DNA of 32,235 nt from Myxococcota bacterium (GCA_023150775.1 JAKLKE010000025.1:1-32235); one strand, 5' to 3'. Positions 7,388 to 16,942 are shown, counted from the first letter of the stretch. Notes: generated by a model not told the origin, from the letters alone. Made by a program: numbers and translations.

Positions 7388-9334
7388 GTGGACTTCAGGA
7401 CACGGCTCGGCAAGCGGGTGCTGCTCCTCGACGGGGCGCTCGGCACCGAGTTCTACAGCCGCGGCGTGTTCATCAACCGCTGCTACGACGAGCTGAACCT
7501 CACCTCCCCCGAGCTCGTGCGCGCCGTGCACCGCGACTATGTCGCCGCCGGCGCCGACCTCATCACCACAAACACCTTCGGCGCGAACCGGGTGCGGCTG
7601 CAGCCCTTCGGCCTCGACGCCCGCATGATCGACATCAACCGCGCCGGGGTGCGCCTCGCCCGGGAGTGCGCGGGCTCAAAAGCCATGGTCGCCGGGAGCA
7701 TCGGCCCCACGGGCGCCCGGCTCACGCCCGTGGGCCGCCTCGCGCCGGGGGAGGCCTACGTCGCCTTCCGGGAGCAGGCCCGGGTGCTCGACGAGGAGGG
7801 CGTGGACCTCTTCTTGTTGGAGACCTTCACCACCTTGGCCGAGCTGTGGCAGGCCGTTCGCGCCGTTCGCACCGTGGCCAAACACACGCCGATCGTCACC
7901 TGCCTCTCGTTCAACTACGACACCCGGGGCGAGCTCGTCGAGGGCGAAGACCCGGCCCACGCCGCGCGCATCATGTCGGAGTGGGGCGTAGACGCCTTGG
8001 GCGTCAACTGCTCGAACGGCCCCCGGGTGGTGCTCGACGTCATCGAGAAGATGGCCAAAGAGACGAGCGTACCGCTGATCGCCAGCCCCAACGCCGGGCT
8101 GCCCCAGGTGGTCGAGGGCCGCACGTTGTACCTCGCCGCGCCGGAGTACATGGCCGAGTACGCCCGGCGCATGGTGCAAAAAGGCGCGCTCATCGTCGGC
8201 GGCTGCTGCGGCACGACGCCGTCGATGATCCGCGAGATGCGCAGCTACGTCCGCTCGATCATGCCCGTGCAGCGCGCGGTGACCGGCGACGACACCCCCA
8301 GCGTCGAGCCCCTCGTCACCTCAGCGGACGCCGCCCCCGCCGCCGAGCCCGGCCTGCCCCCGGTGCCCGTCGCCGAGCGCAGCGCCTTCGCCAAGAAGGT
8401 GAGCGAGGGCCGCTTCTGCGTCTCTGTCGAGCTCGACCCCCCGCGTGGCCTCGACCCCGCGAAGTCCCTCGACGGCGCGGCCTTCCTCTACGATCACGGC
8501 ATCGACGTGATCAACATCGCCGATGGCCCCCGCGCCGTCGCCCGCATGGGCCCCATGGCCATGGCCCAGCTCGCCCGCCAGCGCTGTGGCATCGAGTCGG
8601 TCATCCACTACTGCTGCCGCGACCGAAACCTGCTCGGGATGCAGATGGACTTGCTCGGCGCCTACGCCTTGGGCATGCACAACGTCCTGGCCGTGACCGG
8701 CGACCCCCCCAAGATGGGCACCTACCCCAACGCCACCGCCGTCTTCGACATCGACAGCATCGGGCTCATCAACTCTCTGCGCCTGCTCAACCGTGGCCTC
8801 GACTTCTCCGGGCGGCCCATGGAGGGCCAGACGAAGTTCTTCATCGGCGCGGGCTGCAACCCCGCCCACGTCGAGCTTGAGCGGGAGGTGGCCCGCTACG
8901 GCGAGAAGATCGCCGCCGGGGCCGAGTTCTTCTTCTCCCAGCCGATCTACGACCCCGACGTGCTCAACCGCTTCTTTGAGCTGACCGACAAGTTCCCCAA
9001 GCGCCCGTTCTTTGTGGGCATCTTGCCCTTGGCCTCGCTCAAGAACGCCGAGTTTTTACACAACGAGGTCCCCGGGATGCAGGTGCCCGAGCGGGTGCTC
9101 AACCGCCTGCGCGCCGCCGACACCCGCCAAGACCAGCGCCGCGTCGGCGTGCAGATCGCCCGGGAGTCCCTTGCCGAGGCCCACGCCCACCCCCGGGTGA
9201 AGGGCGCCTACATCTACCCGCCGTTCGGCAGCTACGAGGCCGTGCTCAAGGTGATCGAGGCCGTGCCGGAGCTGAAGGACCGCGTGGCCGAGGCGAAGGA
9301 GCGCATCGCCTCGGGCACGGCGAAGGAGGCTTAG
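7388..9334 (+). CDS. Bifunctional homocysteine S-methyltransferase / methylenetetrahydrofolate reductase
   Basis: The 648-residue fusion has two clear halves. Residues about 1-300 are a homocysteine S-methyltransferase barrel: '[15 protein letters not shown]', 'TNTFGANR', 'SIGPTG', and the zinc-binding cysteines C208 in 'GVNCSNGP' and C273-C274 in 'GGCCGTTP'. Residues about 335-640 are a MetF-like flavin reductase: 'SVELDPPRG', 'HYCCRDRN', '[12 protein letters not shown]' and 'FFFSQPIYD'. A Pro/Ala-rich linker joins them. The layout is that of Bacillus YitJ-type proteins and couples 5,10-methylene-THF reduction to methionine formation in the cytoplasm. The start is GTG with GGAGAC upstream. 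The gene converges on the ArsH-like gene and their ends overlap by 4 bases. A long + strand frame (7327-8880) over the first half is only a shadow. Confidence 0.93.
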   Translation: MDFRTRLGKRVLLLDGALGTEFYSRGVFINRCYDELNLTSPELVRAVHRDYVAAGADLITTNTFGANRVRLQPFGLDARMIDINRAGVRLARECAGSKAMVAGSIGPTGARLTPVGRLAPGEAYVAFREQARVLDEEGVDLFLLETFTTLAELWQAVRAVRTVAKHTPIVTCLSFNYDTRGELVEGEDPAHAARIMSEWGVDALGVNCSNGPRVVLDVIEKMAKETSVPLIASPNAGLPQVVEGRTLYLAAPEYMAEYARRMVQKGALIVGGCCGTTPSMIREMRSYVRSIMPVQRAVTGDDTPSVEPLVTSADAAPAAEPGLPPVPVAERSAFAKKVSEGRFCVSVELDPPRGLDPAKSLDGAAFLYDHGIDVINIADGPRAVARMGPMAMAQLARQRCGIESVIHYCCRDRNLLGMQMDLLGAYALGMHNVLAVTGDPPKMGTYPNATAVFDIDSIGLINSLRLLNRGLDFSGRPMEGQTKFFIGAGCNPAHVELEREVARYGEKIAAGAEFFFSQPIYDPDVLNRFFELTDKFPKRPFFVGILPLASLKNAEFLHNEVPGMQVPERVLNRLRAADTRQDQRRVGVQIARESLAEAHAHPRVKGAYIYPPFGSYEAVLKVIEAVPELKDRVAEAKERIASGTAKEA

Positions 9335-10059
9335 AGCTTGCCCAGGCGATCCTGCGGGCGGCCTTCGTCGCGCGCCGCCTGGATCGTGGCCTTGGCGGCG
9401 GCCTCGCGGCGCTCGCTGTAGCGGTCGACGAGCACATCCGCGTAGTCCCGGGTGAGCAGCGTGAAGCGGTAGAGCTCCTCCATCACGTCCACCACGCGGT
9501 CGCGCAGCTCGGAGTCTTTCATGCGGCCGTCGTCGTGGAACTCTTGCCAGGCCTTGGGCACGCTCGACTGGTTGGGGATGGTGATCATGCGCATCCAGCG
9601 GCCCAGCACCCGCAGGCTGTTCACGGCGTTGAACGACTGGCTGCCGCCGCTCACCTGCATGACGGCCAAGGTGCGGCCTTGGGTGGGGCGCACGGCGCCG
9701 ACGTTCAGGGGGATCCAGTCGAGCTGGTTCTTCATCACGCCGCTGAGGTTACCGTGCAGCTCTGGGCTCGACCAAACCTGCCCCTCGCTCCAGGTCGAGA
9801 GCTCGCGCAGCTCCTGCACCTTGGGGTGATCTTCGTGGGCCGGGCCCTTCATCGGCAGCTCATGGGGGTGGAAAAAGCGCACCTCGGCGCCCAGACCGGC
9901 GATCACCCGGGCGCCTTCTTCAGCGAGCAGGCGGCTGAATGAGCGCTCTCGCAAGGAGCCGTAGAGGAACAGGATCCGCGGCGGGTGGGTCGAGCGGGGC
10001 TGCTCGGGCAGGGGCGGGACGACGAGGGGTGGAGGGGCGCCATCATGCCAGCTCGCCAT
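9331..10059 (-). CDS. arsH: ArsH-like NADPH-dependent FMN reductase
   Basis: The 242-residue protein is collinear with ArsH. It has a flavodoxin-like FMN loop 'GSLRERSFS' (from G34), '[19 protein letters not shown]', '[20 protein letters not shown]', and a C-terminal '[15 protein letters not shown]' plus 'DRYSER'. ArsH proteins are cytoplasmic tetrameric flavoproteins that use NADPH to oxidise trivalent organoarsenicals or reduce quinones and metals. About 25 N-terminal residues are Pro-rich and outside the core. The ATG has GGAG 8 bases upstream. No arsR, arsB or arsC lies nearby, so an arsenic role is not supported by context. The gene is 70 bases downstream of the CotH gene on the same strand, with a possible operator between. 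Confidence 0.88.
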   Translation of the reverse strand: MASWHDGAPPPLVVPPLPEQPRSTHPPRILFLYGSLRERSFSRLLAEEGARVIAGLGAEVRFFHPHELPMKGPAHEDHPKVQELRELSTWSEGQVWSSPELHGNLSGVMKNQLDWIPLNVGAVRPTQGRTLAVMQVSGGSQSFNAVNSLRVLGRWMRMITIPNQSSVPKAWQEFHDDGRMKDSELRDRVVDVMEELYRFTLLTRDYADVLVDRYSERREAAAKATIQAARDEGRPQDRLGKL

Positions 10060-10083
10060 GTTCGGCTCCGGGGGAGAGGATCG

Positions 10084-10118
10084 TTTCGTCGGTTAACGAA
10101 ATGACCTCCCCTCGGCAA
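10084..10118 (-). promoter_or_regulatory. Candidate promoter/operator of the arsH-like gene
   Basis: TTTCGT (10084-10089) and ACGAAA (10096-10101) form a perfect inverted repeat with a 6-base centre containing part of GTTAAC. On the - strand, TTGCCG (10113-10118) and TTAACC (10091-10096) are 16 bases apart and could be -35 and -10, so the dyad would cover the -10. The pattern suits a dimeric repressor. Which one is unknown, as no regulator gene is adjacent. Confidence 0.45.
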
Positions 10119-10129
10119 GGCGCGCGGCC

Positions 10130-11764
10130 TCAGAGGCGGCACACGCTGGGGTGCTGAACGGCGCAGTCGTCGCTGCTCGTGGTGAAGCTGCGCTCGTTCC
10201 AGGTGCCGCAGCGCCCGCCGCTGCCGCCGCTCGTCCACCAGTGCTCCTGAACGGGCCAGGTGTAGAAGAAGTACAGCGTGGCCTCTTCACCCTTGGGGCC
10301 CGAGAGCGCCCCGCCGGACTCGGCGCAGTTGTCTTGGGCGGCGTCGTTGTCCCGGGGCCAGCGGCAGAACAGGAACACCTCACCGTCGAGCTCGTGGCGG
10401 TTGCAGTCATCACAGTCGGGGTGGTCGTCTACCCAGCCGTCGGCGTCGTTGTCGACGCCGTCACAGACCTCGGCGGCGGCGGGGGAGATCGTCGGGTCGG
10501 CGTCGTTGGGGTCCACACAGACCGTGGCCCCGTCGCTGTCGGCGTCTGTGTCTTCTCCTCGGGCGCAGGCGATCCAGCTCTTCAAGAAGGCATGGCGGGC
10601 GGGCACCCAGGCGCGCATCCGCTCGACGGCCTCGATGTGCTCCTCGACGCCGATGGAGCGGTTGGGGTCGGCCTCAATCAGGGGCAGGAGCTGGGCTTGC
10701 CAGGCGTCGATCTCACCCAGCACGATCTCCGGGTCCAAGAGTCTGTTGGCGTCCTCCAGGGCGTCGAGGAACTTGGGGCCCCAGACGGGATCCTGGGCGA
10801 GCCTCAACAGCGGCCGCTGCTCAAACAGCCCGAGGTTGTTGGGGTAACCCTCGATGGGGTCCGTCGTGTAGCCCTGGAGATCAAACGAGCCGTCGAGATC
10901 CCAGGGCACAAACAACAGACCCCGGGATGGGTGCTCGTAGAGGTAAAAGTTGTGGTTGCAGCACCAATAGCCATCATCGCTGCCCACGACGATCTCCAAG
11001 GCCCAGGCGGAGAGCCACTCCTCCACCTCACCCAGGGCCGCGAGCTCCTCCACCGTTGACGCCGAGAGGAACCTGTCGGGGAGGTCGGTGGCGGCCTCTT
11101 TGTTGGAGACGGGCTCATAACCGTACTTCCAGAGCGTGCCCGTGGCGTGGTGATCCCCGAAGACCCGCTCCAACCACTCACGGTCGAGGTACTCGATGTT
11201 TGTGTACAGACCGTAGGGCTCCCCGTTGATCTGGAGCTGGGCGGAGTTGGCGCAGGCCCCGGGCACCCGATCTTGGCGGCGGATGATCGACCACGCCACA
11301 CGGTCGCGCAAGAAGGTGGGCTCGTACCAGCTCGCGTCTAGGGCGAGCTTCCGTTGGCCATGAAAACGACCGTCGGGGTTGACCTCGTTGAACGCGATCA
11401 CGAACTGCATCTTCTCGGTGAACCAGGAGAAGGCCGGGTTGCCCTTGAGCCGCACCTGGGCGTCCTCGACGACCTCGTCGCCGTAGCGGAACACCGCCGG
11501 GTGGTAATTTTTGCGACCGGCGGCGTAGTCGGCCTCGATGGCCGCCCAGTCCGCGGGCAAGATGTCGAGCTCGAAGACGGGCACGACCTCTGGATCGTAG
11601 AGATCCGCGCAGGGCTCGGCGCGGGGGATCCCGCCGGGCACCTGCTCCACGACCTCGGGCGGCTCCTCGGCGGGCGCCGAGGGTTTGGGCGCCGACCCAG
11701 GGTCACAGGCGAAGAGCAGCGGGAGGGGGAAGGCCCAGAGGAGCGGGCGCCGAGGGTGAGGCAT
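10130..11764 (-). CDS. CotH-family lipoprotein with MopE-like motif and C-type-lectin-like end
   Basis: The 544-residue lipoprotein has a basic N-terminus and hydrophobic signal ending 'LLFAC' (C20). Residues about 55-400 match the CotH family of atypical kinases or spore-coat-like proteins: an early 'FELDILPADWAAIEADY', 'VRLKGNPAF', 'LQINGEPYGLYTNIEYLD' and the acidic 'FVPWDLDGSFD'. Residues about 405-454 are an Asp-rich, Cys-containing MopE-type metal-binding motif ('CVDPNDADP', 'EVCDGVDNDADG'). Residues 455-544 resemble a C-type lectin-like domain with five cysteines, a 'WW' pair and a final Cys close to the terminus. The protein should be on the cell surface or in the periplasm. Kinase activity is known for some CotH proteins but is unproven for this branch. 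It diverges from the beta-lactamase-fold gene. Confidence 0.88.
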   Translation of the reverse strand: MPHPRRPLLWAFPLPLLFACDPGSAPKPSAPAEEPPEVVEQVPGGIPRAEPCADLYDPEVVPVFELDILPADWAAIEADYAAGRKNYHPAVFRYGDEVVEDAQVRLKGNPAFSWFTEKMQFVIAFNEVNPDGRFHGQRKLALDASWYEPTFLRDRVAWSIIRRQDRVPGACANSAQLQINGEPYGLYTNIEYLDREWLERVFGDHHATGTLWKYGYEPVSNKEAATDLPDRFLSASTVEELAALGEVEEWLSAWALEIVVGSDDGYWCCNHNFYLYEHPSRGLLFVPWDLDGSFDLQGYTTDPIEGYPNNLGLFEQRPLLRLAQDPVWGPKFLDALEDANRLLDPEIVLGEIDAWQAQLLPLIEADPNRSIGVEEHIEAVERMRAWVPARHAFLKSWIACARGEDTDADSDGATVCVDPNDADPTISPAAAEVCDGVDNDADGWVDDHPDCDDCNRHELDGEVFLFCRWPRDNDAAQDNCAESGGALSGPKGEEATLYFFYTWPVQEHWWTSGGSGGRCGTWNERSFTTSSDDCAVQHPSVCRL

Positions 11765-11859
11765 CTCGCCAGTCTATCGTGACCCTGGCCCCGCCGCCGT
11801 GCTCCCACGGCCCGCCCCAGCCACGAAGGGTGTACTCTGACGCTCTCTCCGAGGTGTCT

Positions 11860-12942
11860 ATGCGCGCTGGGCCCAACCCGCTGCTCCCCGTGGCGCTCGC
11901 CGCCGCCCTCGCCGCCGGCTGCCAAGCGCGGCAGGCCTACGAGACGGCGATCCCCATCGACGACAGCTTCCCCCGGCGCCCCGCCACGGGCGCGCTCTTC
12001 GAGCGGTACGAGGCCGCCGCCCGCTGGTCCGAGGCGCGAGACGGCCTCGCCCTGGTCATCTTGCAGGGCGACGCCGTGATCTTCGAGTCCTACGCCCGGC
12101 GTTATGACCCGACGACGCCGGTTCACATCTTCTCCGGCACCAAGTCTTTCTCCTGCGCCTTGGCGCTCCTGCTAGAGGCCGACGGCGCTCTGCGCCTCGA
12201 CGAGGACGTTCAGGACACCTTGCCGGAGCTGGCCGCCGGGCCCGGCATCACCCCCGACACGCTCTTGCACTTCACCAGCGGGATCGCCCAAGACAACCGC
12301 GCCTTGACCCGCGACGGGCTCATGGAAGAACAATCCATCGACGACAAATACGCCTACGCCGTCGCTTTGCCGTCGGAGAGCGCGCCGGGTGAGGTGTTTC
12401 GGTACGGATCCTCCCACCAGGCCGTGCTCGGCGCCTTGATCACGGCGAAGTTGGGCCAGAGCCCCTTGGTTTACCTCGAAGAGCGACTGTTCACGCCTAT
12501 GGGACTGCGCTTCGGCGGCTGGAACCACGACCCCGCGGGCAACCCGATGTTGGCCTACGGCGCCTGGACGACGGCGAACGAGTGGCTCAAGTACGGCGTG
12601 CTCTTACGAGACGACGGCGTGTGGCAGGGCGAGGTGCTCTTGCCTGAAGGTGGCGTCGACCGCTGCACCACGGGCAGCGCGGCGAACCCGGCCTACGGCA
12701 TGACCTTGTGGCTCAACGAGGACGTCGCCGACGACGTAGACCTGAGCGCCTTCGCCAGCCTCGCGGACGACGGGCGCATCCTCGACCCAGACGGCCCCGC
12801 GGACCTCTTCGCGGCGGCGGGCTACAAAGACAACCGACTGGTCGTGGTGCCCTCGGAGGACCTGGTGATCGTGCGGCTTGGGGATGGCTCGCGGCGGTAC
12901 TCAGACCCGACCTTGTTGAGGATGATCTTGCGGGGGGAGTGA
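11860..12942 (+). CDS. Serine beta-lactamase-fold (class C/PBP-like) lipoprotein
   Basis: The 360-residue lipoprotein begins at the ATG at 11860, with GAGGTG 5 bases upstream. An in-frame upstream extension to 11779 lacks a signal and is rejected. The signal ends 'LAAGC' (C21). The catalytic fold is that of the beta-lactamase/D-Ala-D-Ala carboxypeptidase/esterase superfamily: S92-x-x-K95 in 'SGTKSF', a Y182-x-S184 motif in 'YGSSH', and a C-terminal 'AAGYKDNRLVVVPSEDLVIVRLGD' replacing the usual KTG/HxG strand. Such proteins act in the periplasm on peptidoglycan-like peptides, lactams or esters, and the real substrate cannot be read from sequence. The gene stands alone between the divergent CotH gene and a weak hairpin. 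Confidence 0.88.
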   Translation: MRAGPNPLLPVALAAALAAGCQARQAYETAIPIDDSFPRRPATGALFERYEAAARWSEARDGLALVILQGDAVIFESYARRYDPTTPVHIFSGTKSFSCALALLLEADGALRLDEDVQDTLPELAAGPGITPDTLLHFTSGIAQDNRALTRDGLMEEQSIDDKYAYAVALPSESAPGEVFRYGSSHQAVLGALITAKLGQSPLVYLEERLFTPMGLRFGGWNHDPAGNPMLAYGAWTTANEWLKYGVLLRDDGVWQGEVLLPEGGVDRCTTGSAANPAYGMTLWLNEDVADDVDLSAFASLADDGRILDPDGPADLFAAAGYKDNRLVVVPSEDLVIVRLGDGSRRYSDPTLLRMILRGE

Positions 12943-12961
12943 AGCGGGCGGCTCACGCCTC

Positions 12962-12982
12962 GTGGGGCTGTTCGACCCCCAC
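12962..12982 (+). terminator. GC hairpin after the beta-lactamase-fold gene
   Basis: GTGGGG (12962-12967) and CCCCAC (12977-12982) can pair around a 9-base loop, 20 bases after the stop. There is no T-tract, so intrinsic termination is only possible. Confidence 0.3.
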
Positions 12983-13055
12983 TAGCCCCCGTTCGGCGTT
13001 ATGCTCCTCCCCACCGCCGCTCGCCCGCCTCCTCCTCCCTGGCCTCGCCCTCCTC

Positions 13056-14186
13056 ATGCCGCCGCTGCGATTCATCCACACCTCAGACCTTCAGCTCGGG
13101 ATGCCTTTCCATTGGGTGGAGGGTGACCAGGCCGCGAAGATGCGTGAGGCGCGGCTGGAGTCGCTCACACGCATCGGCGACGCGGCGCGTGAGCACGACG
13201 CCTCGGTGGTGATGGTCGCGGGCGACTTCTTCGACGCCAACACCGTCGAGCAGCGGCTCATCGTGCAGACCTGCGACCGCCTGCGCGACCTCGGGCGGCC
13301 GGTGTACATCTTGCCCGGCAACCACGACCACGGCGGCGCCGACAGCGTCTACCGCACCGACCGCTTCAAGTCGCGGAAGCCGCCCAACGTCGAGGTGCTG
13401 CTCTCCCAGGCCCCCCTCGCCATTCAGGACGGCGCCGCGGTCATCCTCCCCGCGCCGCTCTTGCGCCGACACTCCGCCGACGACCCCTCGCGCCACTGGT
13501 CCGCCGAGGCCGGGCGGGAGCTGGCGCCCGACGCCGTGCGCATCGGCCTGGCCCATGGCGGCGTGCAGAGCTTCTCTTCAGAGACCGCCCAGAACGTCGT
13601 CGACGTCTCCCGCGCCAAAGAGGCCAAGCTCGACTATGTGGCGCTGGGCGACTGGCACGGCCTCAAGCAGGTCGATGAGCGGAGCTGGTACGCCGGCGCC
13701 CCCGAGCCCACCTCGTTTAAGGACAACTCCCCCGGCCACGTCCTGCTCGTCGAGCTGCCCGGCCCCGGCGAGCCCGCCCAGGTGGAGCCCCTCGCCGTGG
13801 CCCGCACCCGCTGGATTCGCCACGAGGCCAGCCTCTCCAGCCGCGAGCAGGTGATGATGTTGGCCCGCTTCTTTGAGGGCCTCACGAACCCCAGCGACAC
13901 GCTCGTGCGCCTGGAGCTGCGCGGGGCGCTGTCTCTGGACGACTTCGGGCTCTTGGACCGTGTGCTGGACGACGCCCGGGCGCGGCTCCTGCACCTGCGG
14001 GTGCGCGGGGAGGGGGTCTTGCCCGCGCCGACCCGCGAAGAGCTCCTCGGCCTCGCCAGCGACGGCTATGTGCGCGCCGCCGTCGAGCGCCTGCAGAGCC
14101 GCGTCGAGGCCACGGAGACCACCGCCGCCGCCGCCGCCGCCCGGGCGCTGCAGCTCCTCTACCGCCTGCGCCAGGGGGCGGCGTGA
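13056..14186 (+). CDS. SbcD/YhaO-like DNA repair exonuclease (metallophosphoesterase)
   Basis: The 376-residue protein starts at the ATG at 13056; the frame extends upstream to 12708, but that part overlaps the preceding gene. Calcineurin-like metallophosphoesterase motifs are in order: D11-L-Q13 in 'HTSDLQLG', GD56-57 in 'AGDFFD', GNHD at 88-91, 'LAHGG', and 'ALGDWHG' in place of the usual GHxH. Q13 replaces the His usual in motif I. I recall a 'HTADWQ' variant in some relatives, so the change may be subfamily-specific. The C-terminal 100 residues are helical and fit a partner-binding region. The next gene starts within this stop codon, so the pair should form a nuclease-ATPase complex acting on DNA ends, as SbcCD or YhaO-YhaN does. 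Confidence 0.88.
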   Translation: MPPLRFIHTSDLQLGMPFHWVEGDQAAKMREARLESLTRIGDAAREHDASVVMVAGDFFDANTVEQRLIVQTCDRLRDLGRPVYILPGNHDHGGADSVYRTDRFKSRKPPNVEVLLSQAPLAIQDGAAVILPAPLLRRHSADDPSRHWSAEAGRELAPDAVRIGLAHGGVQSFSSETAQNVVDVSRAKEAKLDYVALGDWHGLKQVDERSWYAGAPEPTSFKDNSPGHVLLVELPGPGEPAQVEPLAVARTRWIRHEASLSSREQVMMLARFFEGLTNPSDTLVRLELRGALSLDDFGLLDRVLDDARARLLHLRVRGEGVLPAPTREELLGLASDGYVRAAVERLQSRVEATETTAAAAAARALQLLYRLRQGAA

Positions 14187-16936
14187 GGATCCTCTCCGTC
14201 GAGGTCGAACAGTACAGAGGCATCACCGGGCCGCTCAGCCTCAAGTTTGAGGCGGGGCTGAACGTGCTCTATGGCCCCAACGAGATCGGCAAGTCCACCC
14301 TGCTCGCCGCGATCTGGGACGGCCTCACGCTCACCGCCCGAGGGGAGACCGAGCGCCACCGCTCCATTCAGCCCCACGGCGACGGCCGCCCGCGGGTGAA
14401 GGTGACCTTTGTGCGGGGTGGCGTCAGCTACGTCGTCGAGAAGACCTTCGCCGGCAAGTCCGCGTCCAAGAGCGCCCTGCGGATCACATCCCCCACAGAC
14501 GGCGTGGTCGAGCTGGCCGGGACGGAGGCTGAGGAGCGCCTGCGGGGCGTGCTCGGCGTCGGTGAGACGGCGCGCAGCGGCGAGCTCAAGCCTGAAGACC
14601 AGGGCGTGTGGCCGCTGGTGCGGGTTCTGCAGGGCGAGAGCGGGCGCTCGCCGAACGAAGACGTGAAGACCGAGTCCGCCCGGGCGAGCTTGGGCGAGCG
14701 CCTCGCGACCTTGTCCGGCGCCGTGCTCGGCGGTGAAGGCGCGGAGGAGCTGATCCAGAAGGTGCGCACGGAGTACCTGCGCCACTACACCGAGACGGGC
14801 CAGCCCGCCAAACGTGGCGACACCCCGGTGTGGCGGGCGTCTCAGGCCTTGGACAAATTCAAGGCCGAGCGGGACCGCCTGCGGGATCAGCTCAAAGACC
14901 ACGACGCCGCCGTCGACCGCCACGCCCGCCTCGAACAAGACCTCGACCGCCTGCGCCGAGAGCAGCCCCGCCTCGACGAGCGCCACCGCGCCGCCCAGGC
15001 CGAGGTGCAGCGTATTCAGAAGCTCAAAGACGGCCTCGGCGAGCTCGACGCCCGCCGGGGACAGGTCGAGGCCGAGGCCCAGCTCCTCACGAACACCAGA
15101 CGCCAGCGCGACGCCCTGCTTCAAGAGTCCGCCGAGGCTGAAGCCGCCGCCCCCGCCCTCGCCGAGCGCCACGCCCAGGCCCAAGAGGACGTCTTGGGCG
15201 CTGAGGCCCGCCTGCCGCCCCGCCGCGCCGAGGTCGAGGCCCGCCGCCTGGCCCTGGACCGCGCCGGTCGTCTGTGTCGCCGCCTGCGCGCCCACCGCGA
15301 GACGCTGGACGCCGCTGAGGCCCAGCGCCGAGACCAAGAGCGCCTGCGCCGCGCCTTGGCCGCCAAAGAGAAGGTCGTCGGGTGGGAGGCCGAGCAGCGC
15401 GCCCTGCGCCCCGACGACGCCGGCTTAGGCCGCCTAGAGCAGCTCCAGCACGAGGCCCTCAAGCACACGAGCCGCCTAGAGGGCGCCGCCGCCACCTTGG
15501 TGCTCACGGCGCTGCGACCCTTCACCCTGTACGAACCGGCCGGCGAGCGCAGCCTGGCCGCCGGGGAGTCGGCGACGGTTCACGCCGTCTCCCCTCAGAC
15601 GCTCACTGTAGATGATCGTGTGGCCTTGGAGCTGCGCCCCGGCGGCGCCGATCTGCACAAGCTGCGGGAGGCCGCCCACGACGCTGAGCACAACCTCCGC
15701 GCCGCGCTGCAGGCCGAGGGGCACAAATCTCTGGACGAGGCCCGAGACGCCGCCCAGCGCCGCCGAGAGATCGAGGCCCGGCTGAACGAGGCCCGGGCCC
15801 AGCTTCGGGAGATCGCGCCCAAGGGCCTGCCCGCGCTGGAGGAGGAGCTCGCCCAGCGTGACGCCGCCGCCCGCCGCGCCCAGCAGGCCCGCGACGCCTG
15901 CTCCGAGCCCGGCGACCCCCCTCTGCCCGAGCACAGCGAGCTAGGCGCCCGCCTCTCCGAGGCCGAGCAGCACGAACAAGGCGCCCGCGTCCAGTCCGAC
16001 GAGGTCCGCGACGCCTTGGTCCGCGAAGAGGCCAACCTCAAGGGCCTCATCACCGCCGCCGCGCAGTCCGCCAAGGTGAGCGCCGAGGCCAGCGCCCGGG
16101 TGGACCGCCTGCGCGCCCAGCTCACCGCCCACCGCGCCGAGCATGGCGTAGACGGTGTGCTCAGCGCCAAGTTGGAGCGCGCGCTCTCCGCCCGCCAGCA
16201 CGCCGCCGCCGAGCATACAAACCTCGTGAAGACCCTCGCGGCGCTGCACCCCGAGCAGGCGGAGCGAGACGCGGCGAGCGCGGCGCGGTCCTTAGAGATC
16301 AACCGCAACAGCGTCAAAGACGCCGAACAACAAAAAGCGGAGATCGCCGGCACCTTGAGCGCGTCCGGGGCCATCGGCCTGCACGATCGCCACGCCGAAC
16401 AGCAGGCCAAGGTAGACGCCGCCGAGGCGGAGCTGGCCGAGGCCCGCCAAGACGCTGAGGCGGCGAAGCTCCTCTACGAGACTCTGCGCGAGTGCCGCGA
16501 CGCCGCCCAAGAGCGCCTGCTCGCGCCCCTTCAAGCCGAGGTCGCCAGCCTTCTGCGCCTCATCTTCCCCGACGCCACGGCGAAGTTTGACGAACGGTAC
16601 GCCCTCAAACAGATCTCCCGAGACCAAGGCGCGGACTCCTTTGATGAGCTGTCCTTCGGCGCCCGGGAGCAGCTCGGCCTGGTGATGCGCCTCGCCTTCG
16701 CCCGGCTCTTGGGCGGTGAGGACGGCCTGCCCGTGCTCTTGGATGACGCCCTCGTGGCCACCGACGAGGCGCGCTTAGAGCGCACGCGCCGGGTGCTCGA
16801 CGCCGCGGCGGCCTCGGGGCTGCAGCTCCTCTTGGTCACCTGCCACTGGCCTCGGCTGCGGGAGGCCGGGCTGGCGCCGAGCGCGCTGATTGACCTGGAG
16901 GCGGAGCGTCGTCGTCAGGAGCGGAGGGCGCCTTAG
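14183..16936 (+). CDS. SbcC/YhaN-like SMC-family ATPase
   Basis: The 917-residue protein has the split-ATPase layout of Rad50/SbcC/YhaN. An N-terminal Walker A 'GPNEIGKST' lies at 31-39, followed by long Ala/Glu/Arg-rich coiled coils. The C-terminal head has a 'LSFGAREQLGLVMRLAF' signature and Walker B 'LLDDALVATDEAR' (D854-D855). The second Walker B acidic residue is Asp, as in YhaN-like proteins. The central coiled coil is broken by a beta-rich stretch at about 437-490. No CxxC zinc hook is present; the only central cysteine is C573. The GTG start overlaps the SbcD-like stop by 4 bases. The pair probably processes DNA ends or hairpins. The gene ends 6 bases before the convergent lipoprotein stop. 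Confidence 0.9.
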   Translation: MRILSVEVEQYRGITGPLSLKFEAGLNVLYGPNEIGKSTLLAAIWDGLTLTARGETERHRSIQPHGDGRPRVKVTFVRGGVSYVVEKTFAGKSASKSALRITSPTDGVVELAGTEAEERLRGVLGVGETARSGELKPEDQGVWPLVRVLQGESGRSPNEDVKTESARASLGERLATLSGAVLGGEGAEELIQKVRTEYLRHYTETGQPAKRGDTPVWRASQALDKFKAERDRLRDQLKDHDAAVDRHARLEQDLDRLRREQPRLDERHRAAQAEVQRIQKLKDGLGELDARRGQVEAEAQLLTNTRRQRDALLQESAEAEAAAPALAERHAQAQEDVLGAEARLPPRRAEVEARRLALDRAGRLCRRLRAHRETLDAAEAQRRDQERLRRALAAKEKVVGWEAEQRALRPDDAGLGRLEQLQHEALKHTSRLEGAAATLVLTALRPFTLYEPAGERSLAAGESATVHAVSPQTLTVDDRVALELRPGGADLHKLREAAHDAEHNLRAALQAEGHKSLDEARDAAQRRREIEARLNEARAQLREIAPKGLPALEEELAQRDAAARRAQQARDACSEPGDPPLPEHSELGARLSEAEQHEQGARVQSDEVRDALVREEANLKGLITAAAQSAKVSAEASARVDRLRAQLTAHRAEHGVDGVLSAKLERALSARQHAAAEHTNLVKTLAALHPEQAERDAASAARSLEINRNSVKDAEQQKAEIAGTLSASGAIGLHDRHAEQQAKVDAAEAELAEARQDAEAAKLLYETLRECRDAAQERLLAPLQAEVASLLRLIFPDATAKFDERYALKQISRDQGADSFDELSFGAREQLGLVMRLAFARLLGGEDGLPVLLDDALVATDEARLERTRRVLDAAAASGLQLLLVTCHWPRLREAGLAPSALIDLEAERRRQERRAP

Positions 16937-16942
16937 CCCGGG

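Noticed and set aside
7327-8880. Long + strand open frame of 517 codons over the methyltransferase half
   Set aside because: It is an Arg/Pro/His-rich shadow frame of the real gene, with no domain pattern.
10130-10400. Cysteine/tryptophan-rich end of the CotH protein considered as a separate small gene
   Set aside because: It is in frame with and continuous from the CotH and MopE parts, with no internal start signal.
12708-13055. Upstream extension of the SbcD-like frame
   Set aside because: It overlaps the beta-lactamase-fold gene and is Arg/Gly-rich shadow sequence; the nuclease motif begins right after the ATG at 13056.
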